DNA of 20,375 nt from Vitrella brassicaformis. Its lineage: Eukaryota; Sar; Vitrellaceae. A program made the translations under genes and the position numbers. Location: NCBI GenBank assembly GCA_001179505.1, contig CDMY01000552.1:11149-31523 (forward strand), read 5' to 3'. Positions within the stretch are counted from its first letter, which is position 1. Every line of letters starts with the position of its first letter. Below are positions 9,817 to 19,933 of this stretch, one piece after another. A model generated the notes under the pieces. It saw only the letters and a list, made by a program, of their open reading frames with translations. It was not told the DNA's origin and ran no database searches.

Positions 9817-12786
9817 ATGCGGCTGCATCTCTCTGCCGCCCTGCTGCTGCTGGCGCTGCTGTGCCTCTCGCAGCTGGCCGTGCCGTCGGTGGCCCAGGAT
9901 GACGACCCAGAGGTCACCGAGGGAGACGACCCCATGATGGACGATGACATGGGTATTCCCTGACCACACACACAACAGACACAGACAACACAGACACGCG
10001 GCACAGAGGCAGGCCGGCAGGAATTGGGTGTGCGTAAGTCACATGCCGCCGGTCTCTGTTTGTTGTGCGTGTCTGTGCGGTGTGTGTGCAGATGAGGAGT
10101 ATGGCGAGGATGACGACATGCCCTATGACGACGAGATGATGGGCGGCGGCGGGCCGCCTGGCATGGGCGAGGAGATGGAAGACGAGGAGGAGGGACCGAG
10201 CGAGCCCGTCCAGACGGTGGACTACGCCAAGCCGGACACCGAGGGGCTGCTGTTTGCCGAGCTGTTTGACGCCGACTGGTCGACGCGGTGGCAGAAGAGC
10301 AAGGCCGACAAGTTCACGGGCGAGTGGAAACACAGCCTCAGGGAGAAGGAGGCCATCGTCGGCGACTACGCCCTCGAAGTCGGCAACGAGGTGAGGGCCT
10401 CACCCACACACACATTCACACCACAAGCTGTCTGCGCACCGCACCGTCTGCATGTCGGTGGGTGCGTGTGTGGTGTTGGCAGGCGCGTCATCACGGCGTT
10501 GCGGTTGAGATCCCCGAGGTGACGAGCAACAAGGACGGCCACTTCGTGGTGCAGTACGAGGTGAAGTTCCAGCGCGAGCTGCAGTGCGGCGGGGCCTACC
10601 TCAAGCTCTTCAAACTCGAGAGCGGCACCAAGCCAGAGGACTTCACCAACGACACTCCATACGTCATCATGTTCGGGCCTGACCGGTGAGGCAGGGAGGC
10701 AGGGAGGGAGGGAGGCGGGCAACGAGGCAGGGAGGGAAGGAGAGAGAGAGAGGTCTTTCTGTGTGTGGTCAGGTGTGGGACGACCAACAAGGTGCATTTC
10801 ATCCTTCGCCACCAGAACCCCACCAGCAAGGAATGGTCAGCCCACACCACCCCACCCCACCCCACACACATGAGTGTGTGTCCCTTCGGCTGCAGGTCGG
10901 AGAAGCACTTTTCCTCCCCTCCCTCGGTGCCCTATGACCAGCTGACGCACCTGTACGCCCTGCACATCAAGCCCGACAACACATTTGACATTCTCATCGA
11001 CAACAAAGTCGAAAAATCGGTCAGACTGCAGCAACAAGGAGAGGAAAGGGGAGGGGAGGCCAGCAGACGATGACGCGTGCACGTATTGGCATATTGGTTG
11101 GTCGGTTGTGTGGACCTGCGTGTGCAGGGTAGTCTTCTGAAGGACATGGAGCCGCCCATCAACCCACCAGAGATGATTGACGACCCCACAGACAAAAAGC
11201 CAGACGACTGGTGGGCTGGGCTGGCTGGCTTGCCATGTCACCACACGAACACGGAGGACTTTTTGTTTGTGTCTCTTGACACATTGTTGTGTGTGTGTGT
11301 GTGTGTAGGGTCGACAACCCCAAGATGGAGGATCCCGAAGCTAAGAAGCCCGACGATTGGGACGAGGACGCGCCCAAGAGGATCAGAGACCCTGACGCAA
11401 AGATGCCCGAGGTGAGCAAGCGATGAATTTTCTTGTCAAGAGTTGAATGATTGCACGTGGGTGCGCCTGTTGTGTAGGGCTGGTTGGAGGATGAGCCCCT
11501 GCAGGTGGCCGATCCGAGTAGCGTCAGGCCAGAGGACTGGGACGATGAGGTAGAGGCACACACAGACCAGACCAGACCGTCACACAATCCCATCTACGAG
11601 TCCATCCATCCATCCATCTATGTCGATCATGTGCTGGATGTGTGTTGTGTGTAGGAGGATGGTGAGTGGACGGCTCCTTTGGTGGACAACCCCAAGTGCA
11701 AGGTGGGGTGCGGCAAGTGGGAGGCGCCCATGATTGACAACCCCAACTACAAGGGCAAGTGGACACCGCCACTCATCGACAACCCAAACTACAAGGTACA
11801 CACACACACACAGGCAGGCAGGCAGGCAGGCAGACAGGCTCTTGCAGCAAGACGGATAAGGATGCATGACGTCTGATGTCCAACAGGGCGAGTGGAAGGC
11901 GCGACAGATCAAAAACCCCGACTACTTCGTCGACAATGTATGTATGTTGCTGTCTGTGCCCCCCATCGATTCACCCATTATATGTGTCGGTTGGCTTGTG
12001 CACATCCATCCATCAGGCCCCCCACGCCCTCTCGCCCATCAACGCAATCGGCATCGAGCTCTGGACCATGCAGGTACGACCACACACACACACACACACA
12101 CCACATCACACACGACATCCCACTTTGTGTCTGCCTATTGTCTGTGTGCAGAGCGGTATACTGTTCGACAACATCGTCGTGTCCCGCGACATGGCCAAGG
12201 CCAAGGCGTTCGGGGAAGCGACGTGGAAGGTACGTGCAGCATAGCAGCATACGTTCCCGAACGACAAAAAAGAGGCCGATGGCGGGGCTGGGCTGTGTGT
12301 GAATGTGTGTGTGTGTGCAGGTTCGCCACGACATTGAGGACAAGCAAAGCGGCGCTGCCTCGAGCAAGAAGAAAGACAAGGCATCCTCCTTCATCAACAC
12401 TATCAAGGTCGGACCCACACCCACACCCACACAGACACACACCCACATGCCGTCTGTCCACTCGTCATATGTGTGTGCAGGAGGGTTTCATGAGCCTGAG
12501 CCTCTCCTTCCAGCTGTCCATAGTGGCCATCGCCCTCAGCACCATGATTCTGATGGCCTACGGCTTCGGCCGCCGGTCCGCCAAGCCCACCACCAAGCGC
12601 AAGGGCGGCAGCAAGAAGGACAAGGGGGCGGCAGCCTCGAGCAAGGACGACAAGGACAAGCAGGAGGGCGCCGAGGGCGACGACGAGGCGGAGGATGAGC
12701 AGGAGGGCGAGGGAGAGGGGGAGGGGGAGGGTGAGGAGAGGGAAGGCGAGGACAAGAAAGACGACAAGGCCAAGAAGGACGAGTAA
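9817..12786 (+). CDS. Calnexin, ER lectin chaperone
   Basis: Type I membrane chaperone of the calreticulin/calnexin family that binds monoglucosylated N-glycans on folding glycoproteins in the ER. Exons: 9817-9952, 10092-10390, 10483-10685, 10773-10835, 10896-11019, 11128-11210, 11309-11411, 11478-11549, 11655-11795, 11887-11937, 12017-12073, 12152-12229, 12321-12407, 12481-12786, giving 600 residues. The signal peptide has a Leu-rich core at 8-17 and a likely cut after Ala26. An acidic Asp/Glu/Met-rich stretch follows to about 80. The lectin domain carries the disulfide pair CGGAYLKL and MFGPDRCG. The P-domain (about 276-425) has four type-1 repeats ([10 protein letters not shown] type) and four type-2 repeats ([14 protein letters not shown] type), the calnexin number rather than the 3+3 of calreticulin. 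One membrane helix lies at about 505-527. The cytosolic tail turns from Lys-rich to Glu/Asp-rich and ends KKDE, fitting a di-lysine ER-retrieval signal. The stop is TAA followed directly by TGA. The P-domain Cys pair is CKVGC, tighter than usual. The first exon is short and was identified by its signal peptide. Confidence 0.97.
11289..11306. repeat. GT dinucleotide tract at a calnexin acceptor site
   Basis: A (GT)9 run reaches the AG acceptor of the intron 11211-11308, replacing a conventional polypyrimidine tract. Confidence 0.9.
12081..12101. repeat. CA dinucleotide tract next to a calnexin donor site
   Basis: A (CA)n run starts a few nucleotides after the donor of the intron 12074-12151, which ends with a TG-rich segment before its acceptor. 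Confidence 0.92.
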
Positions 12787-14083
12787 TGAGTAATAAGTAG
12801 TCGGGAGGGAGGGATTGCGTAGAGGGAAGGAGGGAGGGAGGGGTTCTGTCAGTTCGCAGCAGTCGGTGTGTTGTCTTGATTGGGTGGGGTCACTTTGGTT
12901 TCTCTACCTATGTATGTATCCGCCCGCCCATGCATTCATTCTCATGCGAGATTCTCTTTCCCTCTGTCTCTATCTCTCTCTGATTTCCTGCTTCCCTCAT
13001 CCTTCCTTTCCCCTTTCCATGGCTGCCCTGCTTGTCTAATGGGTGCTCAAGTTGACTGACAGGGGTGTGTCAATACTCACCCTCCCCCTGCCAATCACAC
13101 ACCCACTAATTCATCGGCAAGCAAGGCGGACACACAGACACACAGACAGACAGACAGCCTCGACCTGCCTTGCCTTGCCTTGCTCTCACTGTGCGCCTGC
13201 CTGCCTGCCTGTCTGCCTGGATGCATGGATGGATGGACTGGTTCTCGATAGCACCAGGGCCTTTAATGCGACAGACGTGTGTGTGTCGTGATGTGATCGA
13301 CGTTAGGGATAGATGGATGCGACAGACATCGGCTATCGTCTGTAGGGGACCGGACCACGGTGTTGCTTGCTTGTTTCTGTCTGTCTTATGTACCTGCCTG
13401 CCTCTGCAAACCTACCTGAGTGCCGTACCCGGCCCAGTGGATGGATGGATGGATGGTGGTGTGTATACCTCACTAACTCAAGAGATGATCAAATGCGTGT
13501 GTGCATTCGTGTGGGTGCGTTTTGCGGACACAGACGCCGTCCCTGTCTGTCTGTCTGTCTGTGTTTGTTCCCCGTCAAGTGTGATTTGAGTCAGCAGCCA
13601 TTCTGGCTCACTTCGCGATGCCATCCATCCACCACATTGATTGATGTCGAGTCGACTGATGCCACGCCGCGATAGGTAGGTACAGTATGTCCCAAAAGAA
13701 AAAAATGTGGGCAAACAGGCGAGGTCAGCAGCACAACCACGCGTGACAACGACGAGAGAGTGAGCACGTGTGAACTCACGCACCCACCCTCCCCACCCAC
13801 CCACCCACCCAAAGAGGCATGTAGGCATGCATCCACATGGATCCGTTGCTCGTGGACAGACGTATCATGGACTAACGACAGGTAGGCAGGCAGGCAGGCA
13901 GGCAGAGTCAGTGAGCAGATGACTTTCGTCAGAATCGCATCGACCACGTCGCATCAAAATCACCAAACACACGAACACTCACACACCCACATGCACCCAT
14001 CCGTGTCTCCGTGTGTCCATCTAGGTAGGTATCACACACAGACACATACACACACACACACAGACAAGACAGAGGTAGGGTAG

Positions 14084-14109
14084 GTAGGTAGGTAGGTCGG
14101 TAGGTAGGC
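14084..14109. repeat. GGTA tetranucleotide tract
   Basis: Repeated GGTA units with one GGTC interruption, followed closely by an ACGTACGTACGT self-complementary run near 14124-14135. Confidence 0.88.
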
Positions 14110-14306
14110 ACCACGTTGAATTACGTACGTACGTCTACCATGACATGATCACACACACCTACCCTTTGCCCCATGACCCACGGGCGCAACACAGCTAGCT
14201 GACAGGCAAAACCACAAGTGAGACTGACAACTTAAACCCTTAAGCCCCTCCCCCCTCACAGACACACACACGCAGAGAGTGACAGATAAAAATAGAGGTA
14301 GACACT

Positions 14307-14329
14307 GAGAGAGAGAGAGAGAGAGAGAG
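14307..14329. repeat. GA dinucleotide tract
   Basis: Uninterrupted (GA)n of about 23 nt in the convergent intergenic region. Confidence 0.95.
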
Positions 14330-14430
14330 GCGGGGCAGGCAGACAGGCAGGACGAGTGGACGCCACTAAAGCGATCGATCGGCAGGTAGGCTAGGCAGAC
14401 TAACGGTTTCCGTACGGTAGGTACACAGAC

Positions 14431-14457
14431 ACGGTACGGTACGGTATGGGGGGGGGG
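14431..14457. repeat. ACGGT pentanucleotide units followed by a ten-G run
   Basis: Three ACGGT units lead into ten consecutive G residues at 14448-14457. Such runs often vary in length and are error-prone in sequencing. Confidence 0.9.
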
Positions 14458-14591
14458 AGAGACAGACAGAACACAGAGGCGCACAGAAAGACAGATGGGC
14501 AGATGGGTAAAAAGTGGCATGGCATCGCACTCACACACACACACACACAGACATGCACACACACATCGGTCAAGGCAGGTGGGCAGGTAGT

Positions 14592-14625
14592 CAAGGCAAG
14601 CCAAGCCAAGCCAAGACAAGACAAG
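14592..14625. repeat. CCAAG/ACAAG pentanucleotide tract
   Basis: A run of near-identical five-base units with a GCAAG variant at the left and ACAAG variants at the right. A related CCTTG tract is on the same strand near 13168-13183. Confidence 0.85.
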
Positions 14626-15152
14626 ACGAGTGAAGGGAAAAAGAGGAACCTCTCCCTATCCAGAGAGGGCATTGATTGCATCCGTGCGATGGTCGCAGGA
14701 GGGTGGGCGGAGACAGACAGACAGACAGACACAGAGAGACACAGGCAGCCTAGAGCTTCACAGACGGGTGATAGTGTCCACAGACGAGTGAGCAGATTGA
14801 CATCCAGACAGACAGGCAGGCAGGCATCGACATATCAACAGCTGAAAAACGCTTACAAGACATGTATGTATGGGTGTATCCATGTGTGTATGCATGTCAC
14901 GTCACACGAACGAACTGCGATCCTCCCTCCCTCCGTCTGTCCTTCCCTCCCTCCCTCCCTCCCTGTTACGTGATACGGCGCTTTGCGGTCAGTCTGGTGT
15001 GCATGGCTCTGTCTGTCTGTCTGTCTGTCTAGGGCGGGCGGTATGGGTGATGCTCCCGTCTGTTCGGCGAGTGACAAATACCGGCGTCCCTAACGAAACC
15101 CCCCTTGTCATGTAGTTAGCTGTGGCAGTGCTGCTGCTGAAAGGTTTGTAGG

Positions 15153-15162
15153 TCCCCCCCCT

Positions 15163-15204
<42 letters not shown>

Positions 15205-15207
15205 TGT
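15153..15207. repeat. Homopyrimidine tract joined to a GT tract
   Basis: A 35-nt pure pyrimidine stretch (eight C, then mainly CT) at 15153-15187 is followed without a gap by (GT)10 at 15188-15207. Two kinds of non-B-DNA-forming repeat lie next to each other. Confidence 0.95.
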
Positions 15208-16416
15208 CCATGTGCCACCGAGTAGGTAGCGAAGTAATCAAGTGCCTCTCGTCGGCGGCCCGGCCCACCATCCCATATGAGGTGGGGTGAGGTGGGGTGG
15301 GGAAGGCGGCGCCTGAGAGAGTGAGTGGCGGGGCCGAGGGCTTGCTTGAGCTCGGGCCGGCGAGGACACGCGACACGACGGCGTCAAGTCAAGAGAGAAG
15401 ATACACGACCGACACATCCATGCCCTCTGTGACATTCAAAAAGATGACACACATGACATGACACAGACACAGACACAGACATACATAGATAGGATAGGTA
15501 GAGACAGACAGATGGGATGCACGAACCCATACGCACAGTAGGTAGAGAGATCGAGATGCATGACGACAAAAGAGCAAAGTCAAGTCGAGAAGCCAGCCAG
15601 TAGGGAGGGAGGGATGGAGGGCGGGAGGGGAACGGGAAGGCAGGAAAGAGGTCGATCACGAATTGGCCGTGAGTGACTGGCCGACCGACTGACTGTGGGG
15701 GCCATGGCGTCACGACACATACAAAACCAGGTAGGCACAGACAGACAGACAGACAGACAGACGTGCCTCGCCAAGTACCGGTGGGTCTTCATCCGCTCGT
15801 TCGGTCAATCAACTGACACACGGCTCACTACGTAGAAGCCCGTACGTAACGTAAACACCAACACCAAAGCACAAGAGAGACCAAAGCAACGGCCGGCGCC
15901 CCAGACTCTTCTCTCGCCCTCTCGCCCTTCCTCCCTCTCTCCATCCCTCCCTCTCCGTTCCCCTCCCAGGCACACAGCCACACAAGTATCGCAGACACTC
16001 GCTCGTCGATTTGTGGTATGATCAAGACAGACAGACAGGCAGGCAGGCAGACAGGTACAGGCAGCAATCGGCCAGTGCGCCGACCACCAGGCAGACCCCA
16101 CAGCTGACCCGCTCACCCGCCCCCCTACGTACCTACCGACCCAGGCAAAAGGGGCATGGACCAAGGAAGGAATCTATCTATCTATGAAATGGCAAAAATC
16201 TGAATGAAAGGGCCTGGCCTTCCGTCATGCACATACACATACACACAAACGCACACGCACGCACTAGGGCAAGGAAGGCATGACAGACAGGACAAGGCAG
16301 GCAAGGCAAGGCAAAGCGAGGTGAGAGAAGGTGAGACAAGGACGAACGATTGCAGGCAGGAAGGTAGGTAGGTAACGTACTTACTGTGCGCATGCAGGTC
16401 GTGACATCCGTATGAA

Positions 16417-16443
16417 TTGTGTTGTGTTGTGTTGTGTTGTGTG
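16417..16443. repeat. GTGTT pentanucleotide tract
   Basis: Perfect repeats of the five-base unit complementary to the AACAC unit at 8961-8985. Confidence 0.92.
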
Positions 16444-16838
16444 CTGTGTGTTCCGTTGTCCGTGTGTGGCATGGGATAAACCGGATGGATGCCATCAAAT
16501 CGATAATAAAGGCCCCGCACCACACAGACACACACGGACAGGCAGGCAGGCAGGCAGACACCCGCACACACACACACACACATGGACATGGACACGGACA
16601 CGGATGGACGGCAAGAAATGCGATTGATGCGGCAAAAACAGGGGTGTAGGGATTTGCAGATCGAAAGGCAGGCAGAAAGGTGTATGGGTGCGGGGATGGA
16701 TGGATGGATGGATAAATCAATCAAGAAAAACACTCGTGGACTGATGGAGGGGAGGGGTGTGTGTGTGTGGAAGGGTGGGGCAGTTGGTGAGGTCATCGGA
16801 CAGGGCGGCAAAAGTGTCCATCCACTGTCCGGAGCGTC

Positions 16839-19800
16839 TCACGGGGTTTGCGAGACGGCAGCGGACGTCAACAGCTCTAGCTCCTCCACCACACCATCTG
16901 ACACACACAGCACACACACACACACACAGGTGATCCTCCCTCCACCTGTTTGTGTGATTGTAGACAGACAGACAGACTGACTTACCGATGAGCACTTTGG
17001 GTTCCTTGATTGCCCGTGTGTCGGCGCACACGGCGATGGCGAGTTTGTCGACGTACGTCAGGAATGACATGCTCAGCCCCGAACGCATCGGCCGGAAAAA
17101 ATTGCACACACTGAGGATCTCCACACCTGCAACACAACAAACCACACAAGACACAAAGGGACCAGTGTGTCTGTGTGAGTGAAGGATGGGTAGCTCGGCA
17201 GGCAGGCACGTACCGGCAAATCGAATGGGTTGGGCGGGGCCCTTGAGCGACGAGAACATGAAGGACGCCCGAGCCATCAGCCACGGCACCAACTGACACA
17301 CACAGACAGGCAGACAGACAGACAGGCCGACCACACAAGCGGAGCGCATGCATGCTTTGCTGGAGGGCAGTGTTTCTCGGCCCCTCCCTCCCTCCGGCCC
17401 TCACCTTGCTGAATGCGGGGAGGGTGAGCACAGCACGGAGGATTCGCGCAATCTGATGATAAATAAGTCGGAGAAGGAAGGAGCCCACACGTCTGTCCGT
17501 TCGTCTGTCCTGGTGACTCTTCGGTTCGGCTCGCTCACCACAGTGACGAGGTATGGTTCGGCGGATGCCTTGATGCCGTCCATCGTCCTCTTGGTGCGCA
17601 TCAACCGCGTTCGGCTGCTCAGGTTCAAGTCGGTCTCAAACGGGACTATCGATCGCACCACACACGAAGAAGACAACAAGTGATGTGATTGTGAGGTGTG
17701 TGGATGCCCTCGGCTTGGCTTACCGACGATGAAGCTCAGTGAGTTTCCATCGGCCTCCGGGACCTGCAGACGGCTGTCGGCCAGCCCGCCACCCACCCCT
17801 CCCTTGCACCCACGGTCGCTCCCGTCTCCCTTAGCAAAGGCGCCCAGCTTGGTGGTGTGCGCCGCGGCTATGGGGCTGCTCAAGGCCGTGCTGGCGTCGC
17901 TGAAGCCCCTGCTCATCGTCCGGCGCACGCACCCAATCTCGATGTCCGTCCCGGTGTCGCTCAGAGCGTCGCTGCGCACCGACCGGGGCGGCGAGGCCAT
18001 GGTGCGGCTGTGGTGAAACGAGGCTACCTCTGAGAAGGCCCTGGGGGACGAGTCGTCGACGGTGGCGGCAATGGTCGGGGCTCTGAGGCCATCTGGGAGG
18101 TTGGGAGGGCTCTGGGGGAGTGGTGCGAAGGACATGTGTGAGGTGGATGTGCTGGCGGATGGTGAGGGAGAGGAGGCGGCCGGGGGCGGGTCGCGCTTGC
18201 CGGACGGGCCAGGCTGGTTTTGCTGCTGCTGCAGCTGTTTGGTGCGGAGGTTGAACATCGACACGCCGGAAATCGCACCAAAACGCTGACGACGAGTGAC
18301 AGAGTGACAGACAGACAGGCGGATAAGGGTGGACACGAGTGAAGGTACGTGCTCCGGTCCTTGTGAGTGTTTGTGTATGTAGCCACGTACCTGCTTCATG
18401 GCCTTGTCGTCCACTGAGTGCAGGTACCTCGATAGGCCCCCGCCGGCAGCTGGGCACACACACACACAGACACCCAGACACACATAAGAACAACACAGCG
18501 TCCGTCGGCTGTGTGAGTTTGTGCAGATGTGTACCTACCGGTGGCCAGGACGTCGTTGACAGTGACCCCGAGCACCTTGCTGGCGCGCTTCACCTTAGGG
18601 AAACAGTATTCCCTACAAGTAAGAGGAAAAGGGAAAAGCGCATTGATGCGGTGCCAAACCAATCCAATCCACGCACGCCCTCGTGTGCCTGTCAGGTCAG
18701 CCTCACACTCCCTCACACATACATACCTGACGTGGAAGGTCCGCTGGTGCGTGCCGTCGTTTCTCGGTCCCCGCCTGAAGGTCCACAGGCGAGTCCTCCT
18801 ATCCCCCAGCAGTATGGCCTTCAGGAACTTGCCCAAACTCGACACGCCCGTCGCGACCAGCTGCCCGGCTCGCCTTCCCCCAGCCACCCACCGCCACACG
18901 CACCGCGGCACCAGCCACGTGAAGGGCCTCACCACCAGCAGAAAGGCCGCCCGCCAGAGTGACAAGACCGCCGTGATGGCCGATGACACCAGACCCCTGG
19001 TGGCGGCTCGACCCTGGCCCTGTGTGAGCGATGTCGATGATGGGCAGGTCGAGAGGGATGGCGTGTCGGGCAGATCTTTGCCCATCGGGGACGGCTGGGG
19101 GGTGCTGTTGGTGCTGCTTGTGGTGGTAGTGGAAGCGCCGGTTGAGTTGTCCATCTTGTCGGCGTAGAATGCGTCAAAAAGATCGGATCCGTCCCCGAGG
19201 GCGTGTGAGACGTGGAGCATGATGGTGAAGGTGTCGGGGTGGCCCGAGAAGCTGATGAGGCCCACCTGCCACGGCGGCAGCTCGGGGGGGAAGGCGAAGT
19301 CGTTGAGCCGAGGCGTGATGAACAAGCGAACCGCTTCCTCGGGCGACACGCCCGACGTGTCCAGGGTCACTGACGAAAACACACACACACACACACACGC
19401 ACGCACGCACACGCACACGCGTGTGGAAGAACGCCTCGGTCCTGATCGTCTGTCTGTCTGTCTGTCTGTCTGTGTGTCTTTACCTTGGAATATGTTGTCT
19501 GCCATGCGGAATGAGGGGCAGGGCACCCAGTAGAATTTGTCCTTGTGCAGGACGGCGCGGCAGACGAGTCGGGGGAATGTCACCGCCACACGGGTGAACT
19601 GGTCAATCAGCGCCGGGAGGCTGGGCTTCTCGCTCGATGTCAACAGCGACACAATCACCTACAACCACACAGCAGTGCAGACCAGACGTGACACCAGATC
19701 TTGCACTCAGGCGCCTTCCTGCCTTGCTCTGTGACTGCTTGACTCAGCTCACTCACCGGTCCGTCATCGAACAGCTCGAACCCCCTGAGCACCTCGCTCA

Positions 19801-19933
19801 TGTGCGACATCTTCTGCACGCCAAGATGCACGCGCTTGGCAGTGCCCCCCTCCCTCTCCTCATCGCGCCCGTCGTCCCGCAGCGACAGCGAAGACTCGGA
19901 CGCGCGGCTCCGCAGTGACAGTGAACAATCCAT
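16839..19933 (-). CDS. Wax ester synthase / DGAT-type O-acyltransferase
   Basis: Member of the bifunctional WS/DGAT family, which transfers acyl-CoA to fatty alcohols or diacylglycerol to make wax esters or triacylglycerol, usually at the ER and lipid droplets. Exons in transcript order: 19933-19757, 19658-19484, 19369-18727, 18612-18539, 18449-18391, 18285-17724, 17645-17539, 17452-17405, 17292-17214, 17126-16986, 16897-16839, giving 707 residues and a TGA stop. The catalytic motif is SHALGDG at 172-178; the family usually has HHxxxDG, so the first His is Ser, while His173, Asp177 and Gly178 remain. A hydrophobic segment at about 247-275 resembles the membrane segment of plant-type members. 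GVTVNDV at 347-353 matches the conserved ND site, and the C-terminal WS/DGAT domain includes NSLSFIV, LKGPAQPIRFAG and LSMSFLTYVDKLAIAVCAD. Residues 391-555 are a Ser/Pro/Gln-rich insertion inside exon 17724-18285. The ATG at 19931-19933 starts the model; the upstream in-frame codon at 20000-20002 is GTG. Acyl acceptor preference cannot be told. Confidence 0.9.
19379..19472. repeat. AC/GC and TCTG tracts in acyltransferase intron 2
   Basis: The 114-nt intron 19370-19483 is almost wholly repeat: (AC)n grading into ACGC units, then (TCTG)n at about 19449-19472. In the gene's sense, CAGA repeats follow the donor and GT repeats precede the acceptor. Confidence 0.92.

Larger units (their letters stand above)
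12787..16838. other. Four-kilobase repeat-rich intergenic region between convergent genes
   Basis: It separates the calnexin stop from the acyltransferase stop and should include both 3' UTRs and polyadenylation sites. I read it in all frames. Open frames are built from CA, GACA, GGCA, TGGA and CT repeats and show no family motif, and no chain of exons with matching phases was found. No tRNA or rRNA was recognised. AATAAA at 16504-16509 is on the plus strand and is too far from the calnexin stop to be convincing as its signal. A noncoding RNA cannot be excluded. Confidence 0.65.

Noticed and set aside
12784-12789. TAA reassigned as a sense codon
   Set aside because: Calnexin ends with TAA followed directly by TGA after a proper KKDE tail, so TAA works as a stop in this genome.
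13478-16811. Several open frames of 60-209 residues in the convergent intergenic region
   Set aside because: They consist of Cys-Val, Pro-Ser-Ile-His, Asp-Arg-Gln or Leu-Ser repeats coded by microsatellites, with shadows in several frames and no homology that I can recognise.
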